NCBI GenBank assembly: GCA_013400155.1
Contig: VXBM01001975.1
Coordinates: 1 to 64,000, forward strand
From: Helopsaltes ochotensis
Lineage: Eukaryota > Chordata > Aves > Passeriformes > Locustellidae
Length of the DNA: 64,000 bases
Direction: 5' to 3'
Of this stretch, positions 47,896 to 60,900 are shown piece by piece. The first letter of the stretch is position 1. Every line of letters begins with the position of its first letter. The position numbers and the translations under genes are program-made. The notes under the pieces were generated by a model. The model did no database searches and was not told the origin of the DNA. It saw only the letters and a list, made by a program, of their open reading frames with translations.

Positions 47896-50800
47896 ATGGA
47901 GGCTGCTCAAACAAACAGAAATATTTTTATGGACTGTGAAGTTAGATTTGTGCTACAAGGAGGCGAAATAGGGAATATTCCAGAAATGGGGAGGTTTCAA
48001 GAAGCTGCAGCTGATTATCTGTTCATTATCACGTTTTCCAGCGGTTTCTCTCGATAAGTGAGAAAGTGTCTGAAGTGTTGTGGTTCCTCCAGCTCCTAGA
48101 TACTGAAACTCGTGATAAACTGCATGGCATCTCCTTCACTTTCCCAAACTTTCTCCCCACATTTACACTAGCCAGTGTAAGGGCCATTCTTTGTTTGCAG
48201 CAAAGACACTAAAGCTCCAGGTTATGCTTATGGAGTGCAGCCAGGAATAGAGAGGAAGGAAAGACAACATTCATGCCTGGGAGTTTTTGGCATTAGAAGT
48301 CTTACACAGGCACACAAATTAAAGTACTGATAGATATTTAACTTTTTTTTTAAGATGCTGTAACCATGCCAATGGCATTTAATCATAAAAACACAAAGAT
48401 GTGTGTTTCAGCAGTGATAGAAAAATGCTGACATATGTACAAAAAATATAAGCAATCCTTTACTGTTTCAATCAATCCAAAAGTCAAAAGTTTTTAGGAT
48501 TCTTTATGCTAGAAGTTAGAGAAGCTGAAATTCAACAGGTTCAATCACACCAGTGAAAGTGCTGTGTGGCTTCTCTTATACAATTTCAAAACTGAATATT
48601 GGAATATAAATAAGCTTCAAAGGACAGAATGTCTGAGCAGTTGGAGTACATAACACAGGGTATATATATAATCTTTGGCTATATCACTTCAGCTTTTTGC
48701 AGTCTGAGATGACGAAGGAAAAGACTCTGTAAAGCAACCATTGATGCACAGTCTACGTTAAGAGTACTTGAAATGCACACACGCAAAAAATGAATTTTTA
48801 AAAATGATATGAAGGAGAGGTTAATGCATATTTTTATCCAAGATAAGGCTTTTTTTTCTTTTTCCCAAAACACAACTCTGAGAGATGTCTTTGTTAATCA
48901 AAGTTCCTTCTCACTCCTCTCACTCACAAAATTCCACTCCTGTAATCCTTAATTTGGGCCAGATTGGCATCAGATGAATGCAGAATTCTCTCTCGAATTT
49001 ATTGAGAGACAGCAGAATTTGCTGACGGATAGAATTATCTTCGGGCACTCTCACACTTCTGCCTGCAAAATAGGAAATGTTTTTCAGGGTATCTCTTATG
49101 CAAGATCCTGTGCTAAAGGAGGTAAGGAATTAACACAGTGTGTGTTAGGCAGTATATAGTTTGTGTAGCGCACATTTTTCTGACTTTCAGTACTTCTTCC
49201 TGTAAGCCTCATGCCACATTGCTTGCATGCCCCCGCTGAGACAGACAGGCTATGGGATTTTTCCCTCCTCCACCCACTACCTGTCAAAATATTCTTTGCT
49301 GAGCTTTGTGTCATGTGGCATTATGAAAGCTTTGTTCTCAGAGCTTAATTCTCTTTCTCCAAGTCTGCAGCAGTGTGACATTTTCAAACTAATACACTCG
49401 TCCTTTAGGTAGCCCCTAACAGAAATCTCAGTGCCCAACAGGAATTACAGATCATTTTGCTCTGAGAAGGAGTTTCAGCTGTGTTCAAGGGAATTCAGAA
49501 ATAACTATGTACCACAAGACTTAGTCCCCTTTTCAGCAACAGCTTTCTCCATGTATGCAACAGCTCACTTCTTCCTACCAATGTGTATGTTCAACATTAC
49601 ATTTAAAGTAAAGGCTTTTTTCACTCTTCTAATTACAGATTATGTTAAAAAAGTTTTATAATAAAACTGATAATATATTTCTGTATGTCAAGGCCAACAT
49701 CAGCCTCATCCAACCAACAACTTTTCCCTTTTTTCAAAAATATTTCAGTTTATCGACTAACAACTACTCACTTTCCCCACCTGAGTTCTTTTGCACTTTT
49801 CTGAACAACATGGTTAAAACATGCTACTGCAATTTATTTTCTTTGTACTGGTACAACTTTCTATGTAAAACAAGAGCCCTTAAATAGCAATAGTTAATGA
49901 AAAATTTCTCAGACTTTCATCTGGTATTCTGACCGTATTACTTATGTGTATGACATAATGTTTTGTGTCATTAGAAATTAAGAAATGAAAGGATGAGGCA
50001 TGTACAATACCATTGCCAAAGAGAAATTTCTAAGACTGTTCCCTTCCACATAATGTCACTCCCACAACTAGAAAAACAAAAAGGAAAAAAGTGTTTTATT
50101 TTAAAAATATACAGAAATAGGATAGAAGAGTGAATCATACAAACAAATGCAAATGCTTCTTGGGAAATTAAACACTCTGGCTGCATTTGAAACCTGATTG
50201 TTTGAAAGAAGAAGCAAACTGTGTTTAACAAATGTTTATCCACAAAACCATGGTGAATCTCTTCATGATATTAAATAGCAGGCCAGCTATTAAAGATTGA
50301 TAAATTGCTGTAAGTACATTTTTTTTCATTTGACAGTTTGGATTTATTCCTCCTTGTAAATGTCTCCTAGAAAGATCACTGTAGAATAAGGAGTTTATAT
50401 CTGATTCCTATAACCTGCAATGCAGATTGACGACTTGTGATTCAACTTTCAAGTAACCTCCACATGGAAATCTTCCTTTGATGTTTTCCCCAATTGCAAT
50501 TGGGAAAGCAATTGGCAATTTTTTTTCTCTCTCTTTTCTGCTGTTACAGTAGAAACTCGACAGTAGGTAACTCCTGAGATTTTTCCCCACCGTGGAAAAT
50601 GCTCAGCTTCAAAAGAAAATGAACAAGCATCTTGTAAAAACAGTCTGTTCAAATAAATTGCCAGATCAACGCCCCCACAGCATTTCTAGGTCCTCTGTGA
50701 ATAGCAATGTTAATCAAGCAATATTGAAAAAGAAAAAAAAAATCTTTCAACTTATGGAGAGCTTCCCCAAATCCATCATCAGGCTTGGGAACCCTGGCTC

Positions 50801-51389
50801 AGGGTACCCTCCTGCCTCCCCACCCCATCCTGGGCAGCCACACTGCCAGCAGAATAGACCTGCTACCTCCAGGGTTGTTATGACATTAAAAATCCCGTTC
50901 TGTGATTTGTTGCAGCCACTTCTGAGCAGAGTTAAACTGCTGAGGCATAGAGTGAGCCCTCTCCCCAGCCCATCGGTACGAAGAGGCTCTCTGGCCCCTC
51001 AGGGATGGATGGCAGCTTGCAGCCAGTCCCGGGTTTCAGAGAGCTGAAATGGACAGCTCGGACAGAGGCACAGCTGCTGTGGGAGGAGAACAGGGCTCAG
51101 CCGAGCAGCTGGTTGGGATTTAAACACCTAAAAGTTAGACCAGCACGTGTTTCAGGTGCCACATCATTCCCGAGTCTCCCTGGGCTTGGAGTTGCTGTGG
51201 CCATGCCTGGGAATGCAACTCTAGTTTCCTGAGACCAGGCTCCTGTGAGCACACAGGGAGGCAGTGAAGTGGATCCAGGACTGCTCAGTTTGGTTTGTTT
51301 TTGCTGGTGCCCAGACCTTCCTAAAGTTCTCCTGGCATCTGTTGTTGCTGCTGCATTTATCTGTGGATCTAGTGTCACTGATTAAGTCA
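47896..51389. other. Unique noncoding sequence, no gene seen
   Basis: No gene is supported. A short (TA)5 lies at 48661-48670. 50489-50504 is a 16-bp perfect palindrome. 50770-51250 is GC-richer and holds a 151-codon plus frame (50592-51047) that resembles no protein I know. The AT-rich 49000-50400 stretch contains several short open frames in unrelated phases. Confidence 0.55.
50489..50504. repeat. 16-bp perfect palindrome with repeated CAATTG
   Basis: CCCAATTGCAATTGGG reads the same on both strands. The hexamer CAATTG occurs at 50491, 50497 and again at 50509, three times in 24 bp. Outside the core, TTTTCC and GGAAA are nearly complementary with one extra C, so the inverted repeat is longer if a bulge is allowed. 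About one 16-bp perfect palindrome is expected by chance in this window. Confidence 0.9.
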
Positions 51390-51562
51390 GGAGTAGGTTG
51401 CCCGGGGAAATGGTGAAATTGCCATCCCTGGAAGTGTTCAAAGGTCATGTGGATGTGGCACTTGGAAGCAGAGCTAGTGGTGAGCACACTGGCGATGGGC
51501 AAATGGTTGCAGTCAGTGATCACAGAGGTCTTGTCCAACCTTAACAATTCAATGGTTCGGTA
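51390..51562 (+). mobile_element. CR1 LINE fragment, 3' end
   Basis: CR1 order on the plus strand: GGTTGCCCGGGGAAATGGTG, then GCCATCCCTGGAAGTGTTCA, then a diverged middle, then GAGGTCTTGTCCAACCTTAA, ending in degenerate ATTCAATGG terminal repeats. One frame reads RLPGEMVKLPSLEVFKGHVD, matching the CR1 ORF2 C-terminus (LPREVV...PSLEVFK). About 170 bp remain; it is 5'-truncated just before 51390. The overlapping minus frame at 51221-51589 is a shadow. Confidence 0.9.
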
Positions 51563-52976
51563 TTTGTGCATAGTTGGTTTTATTTTCAATGAAGGTAAGG
51601 ACTTTTAGTGGTGACACAGAGAGTGCTAAAAGTAGCATTAAAGATCTGCTCACTGATTACCACCCAATTCTGTCACCTTCACTAAATTTGCGAATTTTTA
51701 TTTACTGGCATGCCCAATTCTTTTTCCAGTAAAATCCTGGTGACCCCAATGGGAAAGAGAGCAGGGACAATGTGAGAAAACCTTGTACCCTGACACAGTC
51801 ATTCTGATTTATGCTCTCTGAAAATAGGTAAGGGATGCAGAGCCCTCAAAGGGTGCCATGATGCTTTTGGTGTGACTTTTGGAGAAAGAGAAGATGCAAA
51901 CCACGGTACTGATGCGGATATTATTTAATGTCACAAGCATGAGTTTTTGATCAGTTTTATTTATTTCTATAAAGACAAACTCCACAATAACTTAATAATT
52001 AGCATTCACTAATTGTTTCCTCCATATAAATAGACTGTCCTTCAGAAAGTCTCTCCTCCCACACCTCAGATGAAGGCTATTTTCCGCTCTGATAATGCTG
52101 TTTCCATTCCCTCATTCATCCATATGCACATGCAGCTTGGTATCAGTTTTCCATTTGATGGCACAGTAAAAGTCACCTAATTAGGTAACAACAACTTAAT
52201 GTCTTAACTACATCCTTGTAAAACCTCAAGAAATTTGTGGGACAGGTTTACTGCTGATGTTTTACTACTGTTTGCTTCCACTTCCTTCTGTTGTGCACTG
52301 ACCCTGAGCAGCATTAAAGGTGAAATTCTGATCCACTGTGCAAATCAGTAGCGAACTTGAAATGACTTTAAGAGCCTTGGGATTTCTCATCCAGATCTCC
52401 ACACGGCCATAACAGGAGCTGTTCTCACAAGAAAGCCCAGCTAAACCAGCCCTCCGTGGGCAGTAATATTTTATACACAGGACGTGTGGATACACCCCTC
52501 TTTTAAACAAATTTGGAAGAACAATAGCAGCCTAACTCAAGCACTCGGAATATGGGAAATTCAGGAAGGAGATTCTCCATATGTAACTTCATTTCAGCCC
52601 CTTTTGTGTGCTTTGGTAGTGAAGCCCGTTGGTTCCTGGGTTATTTTTGTTTTCCCCCAGACCTCGCAGAATCAAGGGAATTCTAATAGAATGGCAAGTT
52701 GTTCAGTATATCACTGTGTGGGCTCCAATGTCCCTGCCATCTCTAATGCTATTTAAACACAGTTGAAAGAACTATTTATTTCCTCAGAATTTATATCATG
52801 GCACTAGTCATTTTTTTCAGTGTGTTCATTCTCACAGGACACATTATTCTCAATTTGCTCTCAGAAGCTGGATGTGCAGAATTAAGAATGTCAGGGGTGA
52901 TAATTTAGGGTGTAGGCTCAGAAATACCTACTACAAAATATCAAGAGCCTGCTTATTAGAGTTCAACACCACACGG
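51563..52976. other. Unique noncoding sequence, no gene seen
   Basis: No gene is supported. Small frames at 52265-52510 (minus) and 52484-52756 (plus) resemble nothing known. No interspersed repeat was recognised. Confidence 0.55.
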
Positions 52977-53126
52977 CAAAAAACCCCAACAAAACAAAAC
53001 AAAACAAACCCCAACCAACCAACCAACAAACCAACCAACAAACCAACCAACCGAAAACCACCAAAAAACCTAAAAAACAACAACAACAACAAAACCACTC
53101 CAAAAGAACAAAAAACCCCCAACAAC
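52977..53126. repeat. A/C-only low-complexity tract: (CAAAA)n, (CCAA)n, (CAA)n
   Basis: For about 150 bp the plus strand is A and C with only four exceptions (G at 53053 and 53106, T at 53071 and 53099). It passes from CAAAA units into CCAA/CAAA units, then A-rich spacers and CAA triplets. The minus strand is correspondingly G/T only and reads as hydrophobic Leu/Val/Phe/Gly if translated (52931-53125 minus). That mimics membrane protein but is a composition artefact, as is the Lys/Asn/Thr/Pro-rich plus frame at 52872-53204. Confidence 0.95.
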
Positions 53127-56100
53127 TCTCAATTAACAGGTTCAGTGACTTCTGACGTGAATAGGGCCTCTGATAGTGTACATTGTATAGCTGAGCTCTG
53201 TTGAAATAATTAATACCGTACTAGAAGCCAGTTAAAGCAGGATGGAGTTCAGCAGCTTATGTGTTACTGTTAGTTAATTTTACAATCTGTCTTCTGACTG
53301 AAGTGGCAGAAATGTAAGTTTTGTGCAAGTAGATCTGCAGAATCAGACACCTTGTAAATACGTCCTTATAGAGACCATAATTCTTTAAGAATGAAGCACC
53401 AGTATTACAGGAAAAAACCCTCAAGAGTTCTCAGTAATTCTTGTGACTCATTATGTCTTCTTGTGGGAATGTTTTGACTCTCTAGAGTGCCTCTCTAGCA
53501 ATTAGAATGTGTTTCACTTACCCATCCGTTTGTCAAGATGCTCTGCTTGATAAATATCAAACATGGCATTGGCTGGATGTGTAATGGATATCTAAGCATT
53601 GGCAGTTCCTCCTTCAGCAAACTGGGATATGGAGATGGCAACAAAAGTGTTCCATTTGCCTTGGGAGAGGTCAGAGAGGTCAGCCAGAATGCTGATGTGG
53701 AAGGACAATTCTGTGTGAGCTCAGCATCCTGAGGACGCTGAGCCTTAAATATTCCATTTGTGAAGATCCAAAAGCATCCCAATGGATGCTCTCAGGTCCT
53801 AATGTAGGACCACAAAGAAAAGATGGGTATTTTTAAGGGGCATTACCTATAAATATCTCTAGTTTTTCATGTATAATAATATGTTTAACATTTAAATGTA
53901 AAGTTGTGGGATGTTTTTATTTTCTGTAAACATTTCAGTGAAGTTTTGGAATGAAAGATCTACAGCAAGAACTGAAAATAAAACAAAGTGAACTTTACTG
54001 AAGTACTTTGTGAGTACTAAAGCCAAGTGAATTACAGAGAATAAACATGTCATAAGTAGCATGAAGTAAATTAGATTATAATAGAATTACTGATATCATT
54101 TATGAACAAGAAAAGATTTTTTTATGTTTACCAGAAATACAAGGGAAAGGAATGCAAGAGTGAAGATCAAAACCCCAGTCACTATACAAATACAGTTTAA
54201 CATGCATTTAACTCTCACACAACTGGATGGTTCCTTGGTTTGCCATTTGGGTTTAGATCTTCAGGACATCTGAATGCTATATGATTGAATGCTGTGTAAG
54301 GGTGGGAAGGAGGAGGATTTAAAGGCACTTATAATGAACATGATCTTCGTGTTAAATGAGTTCACTTAAGGGTAGATTGAGGGGGAACCTGAGTCTATTC
54401 CCACGGAAATGTCAGCCTACATCCCTCTGACATTAGTAGGAGCAGAGAAGTGACCTGGTAGCCATCCTCCAGGTAAATATACACACACAGCTTGGATCCT
54501 GTTTATAGTAATCTCTTTTCATTTTTGGCTACCAGCTCTCCACTTTCTCAGATCTGACATTCTCAGCATGAAAGAAGGCATCATAGGGCCTGAAGATGCT
54601 GAAGAGAGAGTAACCTCCCTAAAACATAGTTTAGCACAGATACCTTCAACGTGTTACGCCTTCAATTCACTGATAAATTCCTACTGAGTTTTCCCTGAAC
54701 CTTGAATGTAGTCTGGCCACTCATTTCAGGCATCTGGGTAAAATAAATCTTAAATTGAAAGTTGACCTCCTCAGCGAATGTCATTTATTTACATTGGATT
54801 CCATCCGTTCGAGTGGCCCCTTTGTACGTATTAGAGGATGAACCATTAAAGCCTTTGGTTCAGAGAAAGGAAGGGCATTGGAGGTCGCCAGCACTGTGTA
54901 TCAGATTTTAGCCAAGAAAACTTCTTTAAGCATGTTATTAAATGACAAAAATTACAGATTAATGCTCCACTAAGAAGGCAAAAAAAAAAAAATTGCTGAG
55001 CTTGCTTCTGGACTGTTCTCTGATGCAGGGGAAGTAAGGCTGGAGACTGGAGACAATTAATCTTGGGGCTGAAATTTAAAGGAAAACATTTATGTGAAGG
55101 GCCCTTAAGACACATTTCTCTAGGTCTTTTTTTAACTTCTCCAGAAGTTCTTGTAACACTCAGAAAAGTCTTTTAAATCATATTTCTTGTCTCATGCAGC
55201 TGTAAAATTATTTTATTCTTCTTGGATTGTATAGAGGAAAAGCGTCTTCAGCATCAATAAGAATTTCACTACAGGGCTATTATATAAAAATAGCCCTTCC
55301 CAAACTTCTTTCCACTCAGTGAATTTCCTAATCTTTGGGGAGAAAATAATGCAGATAATCTTGCAAGGTACTATTTCTGCTCAGTGGAGGGGCTGCAGCA
55401 TTGGGGTGGTGAATGACCGATGCATTTGACTCTAGCAATGAACAATTTTTCAAACTGTGAAACTGTGAGTGAAGTTCCAAAAACCTCAGATAAGCCTTGA
55501 AGGCATTAGGAACTGGCTCCCCACTAAACCTACAGGTACTCAAACCACTGGGTTGGAATAAATGTGTGCCTATAGCATTTGGACTTTAATTTGCTGCTGA
55601 CCGCCGCTGAGCAGGCCACCTGTGGAGCTCCTGGAACACGCTGCTGTGGGAAGAACATGTTAACTGAGCGTGATGATGAGCATGGCTTCACAGTTCACTA
55701 GCATTCTGCATTATAAAAATGAAAGAAATTAACATCACACCAGTTAGAAGTCAAACTTCGCAGGGAACAAGTGGGCATGCTGCCTCAAGACACGAGAGTC
55801 TCTGCCAGAAGACATATGTGATGTCTCTTGAGGACTGGAAAATGACCTTTACACATCAATGAGTTATGCAAAGAAGACATATCCTTGGGGTAGGGCTCTT
55901 TAGCAGAACAAAGAATTGAACCCAGGTCTGATTTGTCTTACTCTTTGATGACTTGATACTGGCAGAAAGCCAACAGATACAGAAAGCTGATTTTCAGCCA
56001 CTGGGGACTTGTTCTTCAGTACTGTAATCACGGTAAATTTGTCCTCATGTGAGTAGATTAAAACAACTAAGTACTCACCTCTCAGCTGTCATAAGCTGTT

Positions 56101-57810
56101 TTGCCTCTTCTTTTTCACTTTGTCATACATAAGTGAGAGAAGTTGTGAGACTGCAGCAACTGGAAGCCTGCAGGTAAAACAGACATATTTGGATAATCGT
56201 ATCAAATAATATTGATAACGTTTTTCCTGAAGGCCCTTCTGGTCCTGGAATAATTTTGGAAGACAATATATTAGTTTATTGATTAGCTCTGTTAGTCCTT
56301 TTAAGCACTGTGGCAGCAAACTTTCAAACTTCAAAGAGTATGTTAAAAAATGTTATATTTGGTGAAAAAGATCAGTCAGAACCTGAGCACAGAGGCTGTG
56401 CCCTCAGACTATGTAAGTCACCAGCTACTAAACCATTCTCTTCCCTGTATAAATGTGTAAGGTCTTCAATAAACAATAACAACTTGTTCTTTGTTCTTCT
56501 TAGACTGCTAAAAAAAGTGAAAAAAGAAAATCTTCCAGTCTTTATAAAACAGGTAGGTTGCTGGCAGAAATCCTGACTGTTTCTTATACTGAACTCTGCT
56601 CCAAGAACTATCCTAAAAGTGATAAAAAATAGGAGAAAAATAGATTTAAAGTTTACTTTATATCAACTCAAACCAAACAAATCCTCATAACTAACTTCTT
56701 GCAAAGGACTTCTGTGCATGTCAAATAGCCACAAAATTGCTGTCAGCACTAGATAATCTCCTGGACTTTATACATGATGATACAGATGTACATGAAAGCC
56801 ACTTGAAAAATCAAAGGAGTCTGAGAACTGTACAGTTTGTCCATATAAATATTGCTGATGTGAAGCTAAAGCTGAGAGTGTGCTTTTGGACTGAATCTGT
56901 GCTCAAGCTTCCAACGAAAGCAAAAAAAGCAGTGAAGAGCTTCAGAGAATTACTGTAGTTGTTTGAGGCTTGGAGCCCACTCATCTTTAAAGTGGCCTTA
57001 AATCTGTTCTGTCTCTCAGGAGATAAGAGCTTTCAGAACATTTCAGTGGCTTTCAGATGACACAAAGTCAACTTTTTCAGCAGTGAAAGGAATTACCAGG
57101 AAGGTATGCACATGCATCGTGCTAATTGTGTCTCTAATAAGGACACAGTACATGCAGGTACCACACAGGATTTCTCTGTCCCAGCCAATTTCATGCACTT
57201 AACTGAGCCCCAGTGCGTACCAAACCAAAAAGGAATATGGGATTTAGTGGCTGCAGATTACCTGTCCACAACGTTTACATAACAGCCAGAATTAAGCAGT
57301 AGGTAACTACAGTATTAAGGGCATTAAAGCTGCCACAGGCAGATCCTGTTTCATCTTAAGCACTGCTCACATCTCACACGGGGAGGTCCTGAGTGCTCTG
57401 TGGAGAACTGGAGGTGTGGAGTCCTGGCCCCACAGACGCACTGGGAAATTTGCCATTGGCTTAGCGGAGCCTTTATCTCCCCCCGGATCTTGAAAGCATT
57501 GGCTAGACTCTATTTCCCAATGTGTTCTTTGGGGCACAGGCAGCACACTGAACATTCCACAGCCTCAGCAGGAACAGCTCTTGTGGGGTAGCTGCTCCTT
57601 CAGGCTCACTGGAACAGCCTGAGGCTCCACCAGAATGGAGCTGCAGATTGCTGCTCTGGTAAGGGACATAAAGATCCATTTTTTGCCAGGCAGAGGAATA
57701 ACCACACTTCTCACATTTTTACTGTTGTGAAGAGAACATTCATCACGATGATGCAGCTATGTGGATGTGGCTTAAAGGAGGAATGAGTGAAGGAATGCCA
57801 CTTTCTCCTT
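53127..57810. other. Unique noncoding sequence, no gene seen
   Basis: No gene is supported. A 13-A run is at 54980-54992. Frames at 56310-56576 and 56737-56958 plus are open for 88 and 73 codons; they lie in one neighbourhood but in different frames, and I do not recognise a protein in either. Confidence 0.55.
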
Positions 57811-57895
57811 TACAGAATCACAGAATGGTTTGGGTTAGAAGGGACCTTAGAGATCATGTAGTTCCAAGCCCCCTGCCATGAGCAGGAACACCTCA
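57811..57895 (-). mobile_element. CR1 LINE fragment, 3' tail only
   Basis: On the plus strand: CAGAATCACAGAATGGTTTG, then GTTAGAAGGGACCTTAGAGA, then TCATGTAGTTCCAAGCCCCC, then TGCCATGAGCAGGAACACCT. This is the reverse complement of the most typical avian CR1 3' end. It stops where an (AT)n microsatellite begins (57894-57907), so only about 85 bp of 3' untranslated region is left. It is the least diverged CR1 tail in the window by eye. Confidence 0.95.
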
Positions 57896-57907
57896 TATAT
57901 ATATATG
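57894..57907. repeat. (AT)n microsatellite at the CR1 edge
   Basis: Six AT repeats directly abut the truncated edge of the CR1 fragment. They may have arisen at the insertion junction. Confidence 0.85.
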
Positions 57908-60900
57908 TCTCTTGGGATAAAGTTGGTCATTAATTTGTTTTTTCCTCCTTTTCCTCTAAAGGTAGCAATTTACAAATCACAGTTCTTAGTTGAATAACCT
58001 CTTTTCTTGAAATCTTATAAATAACATATAAATCAATATGAACAGACAAGTAAATAAAAAAGAGAATACAACCCTTACTTCCTTCTTGACAATTTAGATT
58101 TTAAAACTATTTTTAGTTAGCTCTGCGGAGTTCCCCATTTTAATGCTGACTGGCATATCTCACTCATCATCAGATTTTTATTGCAAACAACACAGGTGTC
58201 CCTGGATGCCTGTGAAGACTCGTGGTCTGTTTGTTCCTTCAATCCTCCAGCATGAATAAAATATACCAACCTCCTCCGATGCTCGTGGTAGTGAGCCTTA
58301 GCTGCTGTCAAACAGCACTTAATTAAAATAAAATACTAACTCCACTCATCCCCCAGTCCTCCATGCCCCTTTTCCCCCTTAGGGAAATTGTTAAGAGGAC
58401 AGTCAGACACATGGCAAAACAGCCATGCAAAGGCAAATTTAAGTGTACCTTGCCTGTCAGTCCTTCACAGTCTCAGATTTGATTTATGCGCTCACCCTCT
58501 GAGTGTTATCCAAGCATCCACCAGAAAATCCTACTTTTTCAGGCACCCAGCCTTGATTTCACTTGATTGACAGAATATGGATTTCCAAGATATTCTCAGA
58601 TACACAGAGGCACTGTGGCTGCAGCATGTGTGGTGGGAGGGGTGTGTGGGAGGTAATTAGAGGCAGGGAAAGCCACTTTCTCCTTTCTCATGAGTGGGAT
58701 GGGATCAGTGAGCACAGCAGTAAGACCTTTCTTGTTTCTCCCAAAGCCTCAACTTTCTCCCTCCGTGCATGGGTGTACACCAGGATTTATGGGTGTCCAC
58801 AGAGCTCTGCTCCTCTAGAGGAACATGAATTACTATTTTTCTGTCTGCTCAACGTGCACACTTGGGAAGCTTGAGTTTTCTGAGCTAAGAAGGGAAGCAC
58901 AGACCAAGGAAACAATGTTAGGAATTGGGAGTGGATTTAAAGGAAACACAAACTTGATCTGCCGTGCTCCCAAGTAGCAGTGGTGAGAGAGAGAGAAATG
59001 TGAGAATTATTTGTTGAAAGGAAAAGAGCAGTTCTTAACTATAATTTATTCATTTAAGTCTAATAGCTTTCTGGGTCAAGACACTTACCTTGAGCAAAGT
59101 GGGCAAGTTCACACGTCTCACAGAGCAATCGTCCAGAGTGCTGAACAATTCACTTCTGGGGATTTCTGCAAGGTAAACGTGGGGTAGTTATCTAATCCCT
59201 GCCTGGAGACATTTGAGTCAGGGCCTCCCAAGGCAAACCCATCGTTCTTAAGGTGAACACAGGCTACCAGTGAATTCACTGCTGGAGAAAAGGATTAACC
59301 CAAGTCTCATATCAAACCTGAAGGGTTTGTCCAACACTTGCTCAAGATAACAAATGACTCCTCTGGGAGGGGAATACTTATGGAAGAATGAACCTCACAG
59401 TGCTGTATCCCAGATTTACTGCTCAGTCCTTCTGCTCTCTCAGGTACAGAGGAAAAAGTGCGTGTACACATCCGTTTATAGCCAAACTTGGGAATGGCAA
59501 GAGATACCACAGGGAAAGGGCTTGATAAAGAGATTCATTATCATAATGAGATTGTAAATTCAATATATATTTTCTTAATTCACGCTTCATTCCAAAGGAC
59601 TCAACTGACCATTCAGAGTTAAAACAACAGTGTTTGGGGAAAAAATATCCCAGGATTTTTCATTCAGCGTGGCTTAAACTTACTGTTTCAGTTGAAAATT
59701 TGTGATTTGGGCCAGGTTTTCATTTCTTAATTTCCAGCAGGAAGCTGAAAACAACCTCACCCCAATATTGTTACTTTGACTATGTAACAAACAATGGATT
59801 TGAACTGCTCCAATCGTGGTGCTAAAAAATGGGTGTAGACTCTGATGTTACCACAGGCACCATTTTCAATATTTGCAAAGAAAATATATCTGGATTTTAG
59901 TTGAAACTTGGGTCAGTCTGACAAAAGACAGGTAATCTTTGTGGCTTTAATATATACCTTTGGCCTACATTTCAAACAAATAGGAGGCAGCTCAAGCTTT
60001 GGATTTAAGTGGTTTCATATGTCTCTCAAGTGCAGGTCATTTTCCTTAAATTTCAGTTAAGAGTCTGAGTTTTCTCAATTCTGAAAGTCAAAGTTAAATT
60101 TAGGGGTGTGAACCCATCTGGACTAAAACCGAAGGAAATATTGGCACAAACCGCAGCAAAATGATCTGCCAAAACTTGAAACAGCTCTGATGTATATATT
60201 TATCAACTCAGAAACAGAAAGAGTTTAAAAAGTCAGTCGTTCATCAGAATAATAATCAATTTAAACTAGTTTATTCAAATTTTGAGGAAAGGAAGTAAAT
60301 TTAAGTTGCTTGTGGCTTTAGGAATACTTTGACTAATTTAAGAAAAGCACAAATTTGAAAATTTAAATTTTTGCTGAGGTTTCCTACATGCTAATCAACA
60401 TCAGATGAAGTCAGGAAAAATTAAGATGCATTTGCGCAGGGAATAGAAAGCAGAGAGAAGAGAGGAGAGGAAAGGACAAAAGAGAGAGGAAAGAAGAAAA
60501 GAAAACTAACATTAAACAGACTTTGAAATCCATTAAAACACAAGTCATGAATGTCTGAACTCGAAGAATTTTGATGGGCATTGTTAAATTTGAAGGAATT
60601 TTATGGCTTGCATAGGTTGATTTGCTCTTCATTTAAAATGTGAGCTCAACCCATGGTAAAACATGAGACTGAGCTGGGTTGTTAGTGTCATGAATTCTTT
60701 CTATTTCAAATTTGTTTGTAAGGGTTCGGGATCATTACCCCTATTACAATAATGCATAAAACAATACTATTTATCAACCACCCAGAATTTCCCAAGTGCT
60801 CTAAATAACTGTTTAAAATAAAAGAGAATTGCAGAGACTGAATAGATTGTCTGATAAAGCAATGTATATAACAAACAGCTCTAAGTGAGATTTTTTACAA

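Noticed and set aside
50592..51047. 151-codon plus-strand open frame
   Set aside because: It begins in AT-rich DNA, passes an A-run coding for five Lys, then enters GC-rich sequence. Composition changes abruptly and no family is recognised.
52931..53125. Hydrophobic 64-codon minus frame resembling membrane segments
   Set aside because: It is the direct translation of the G/T-only strand of the A/C low-complexity tract; the hydrophobicity is a composition artefact.
56737..56958. 73-codon plus frame with protein-like composition (starts MLSALDNLLDFIHDD)
   Set aside because: It looks less random than most, but I recognise no family, there are no clear splice sites or start context, and it is short enough for chance.
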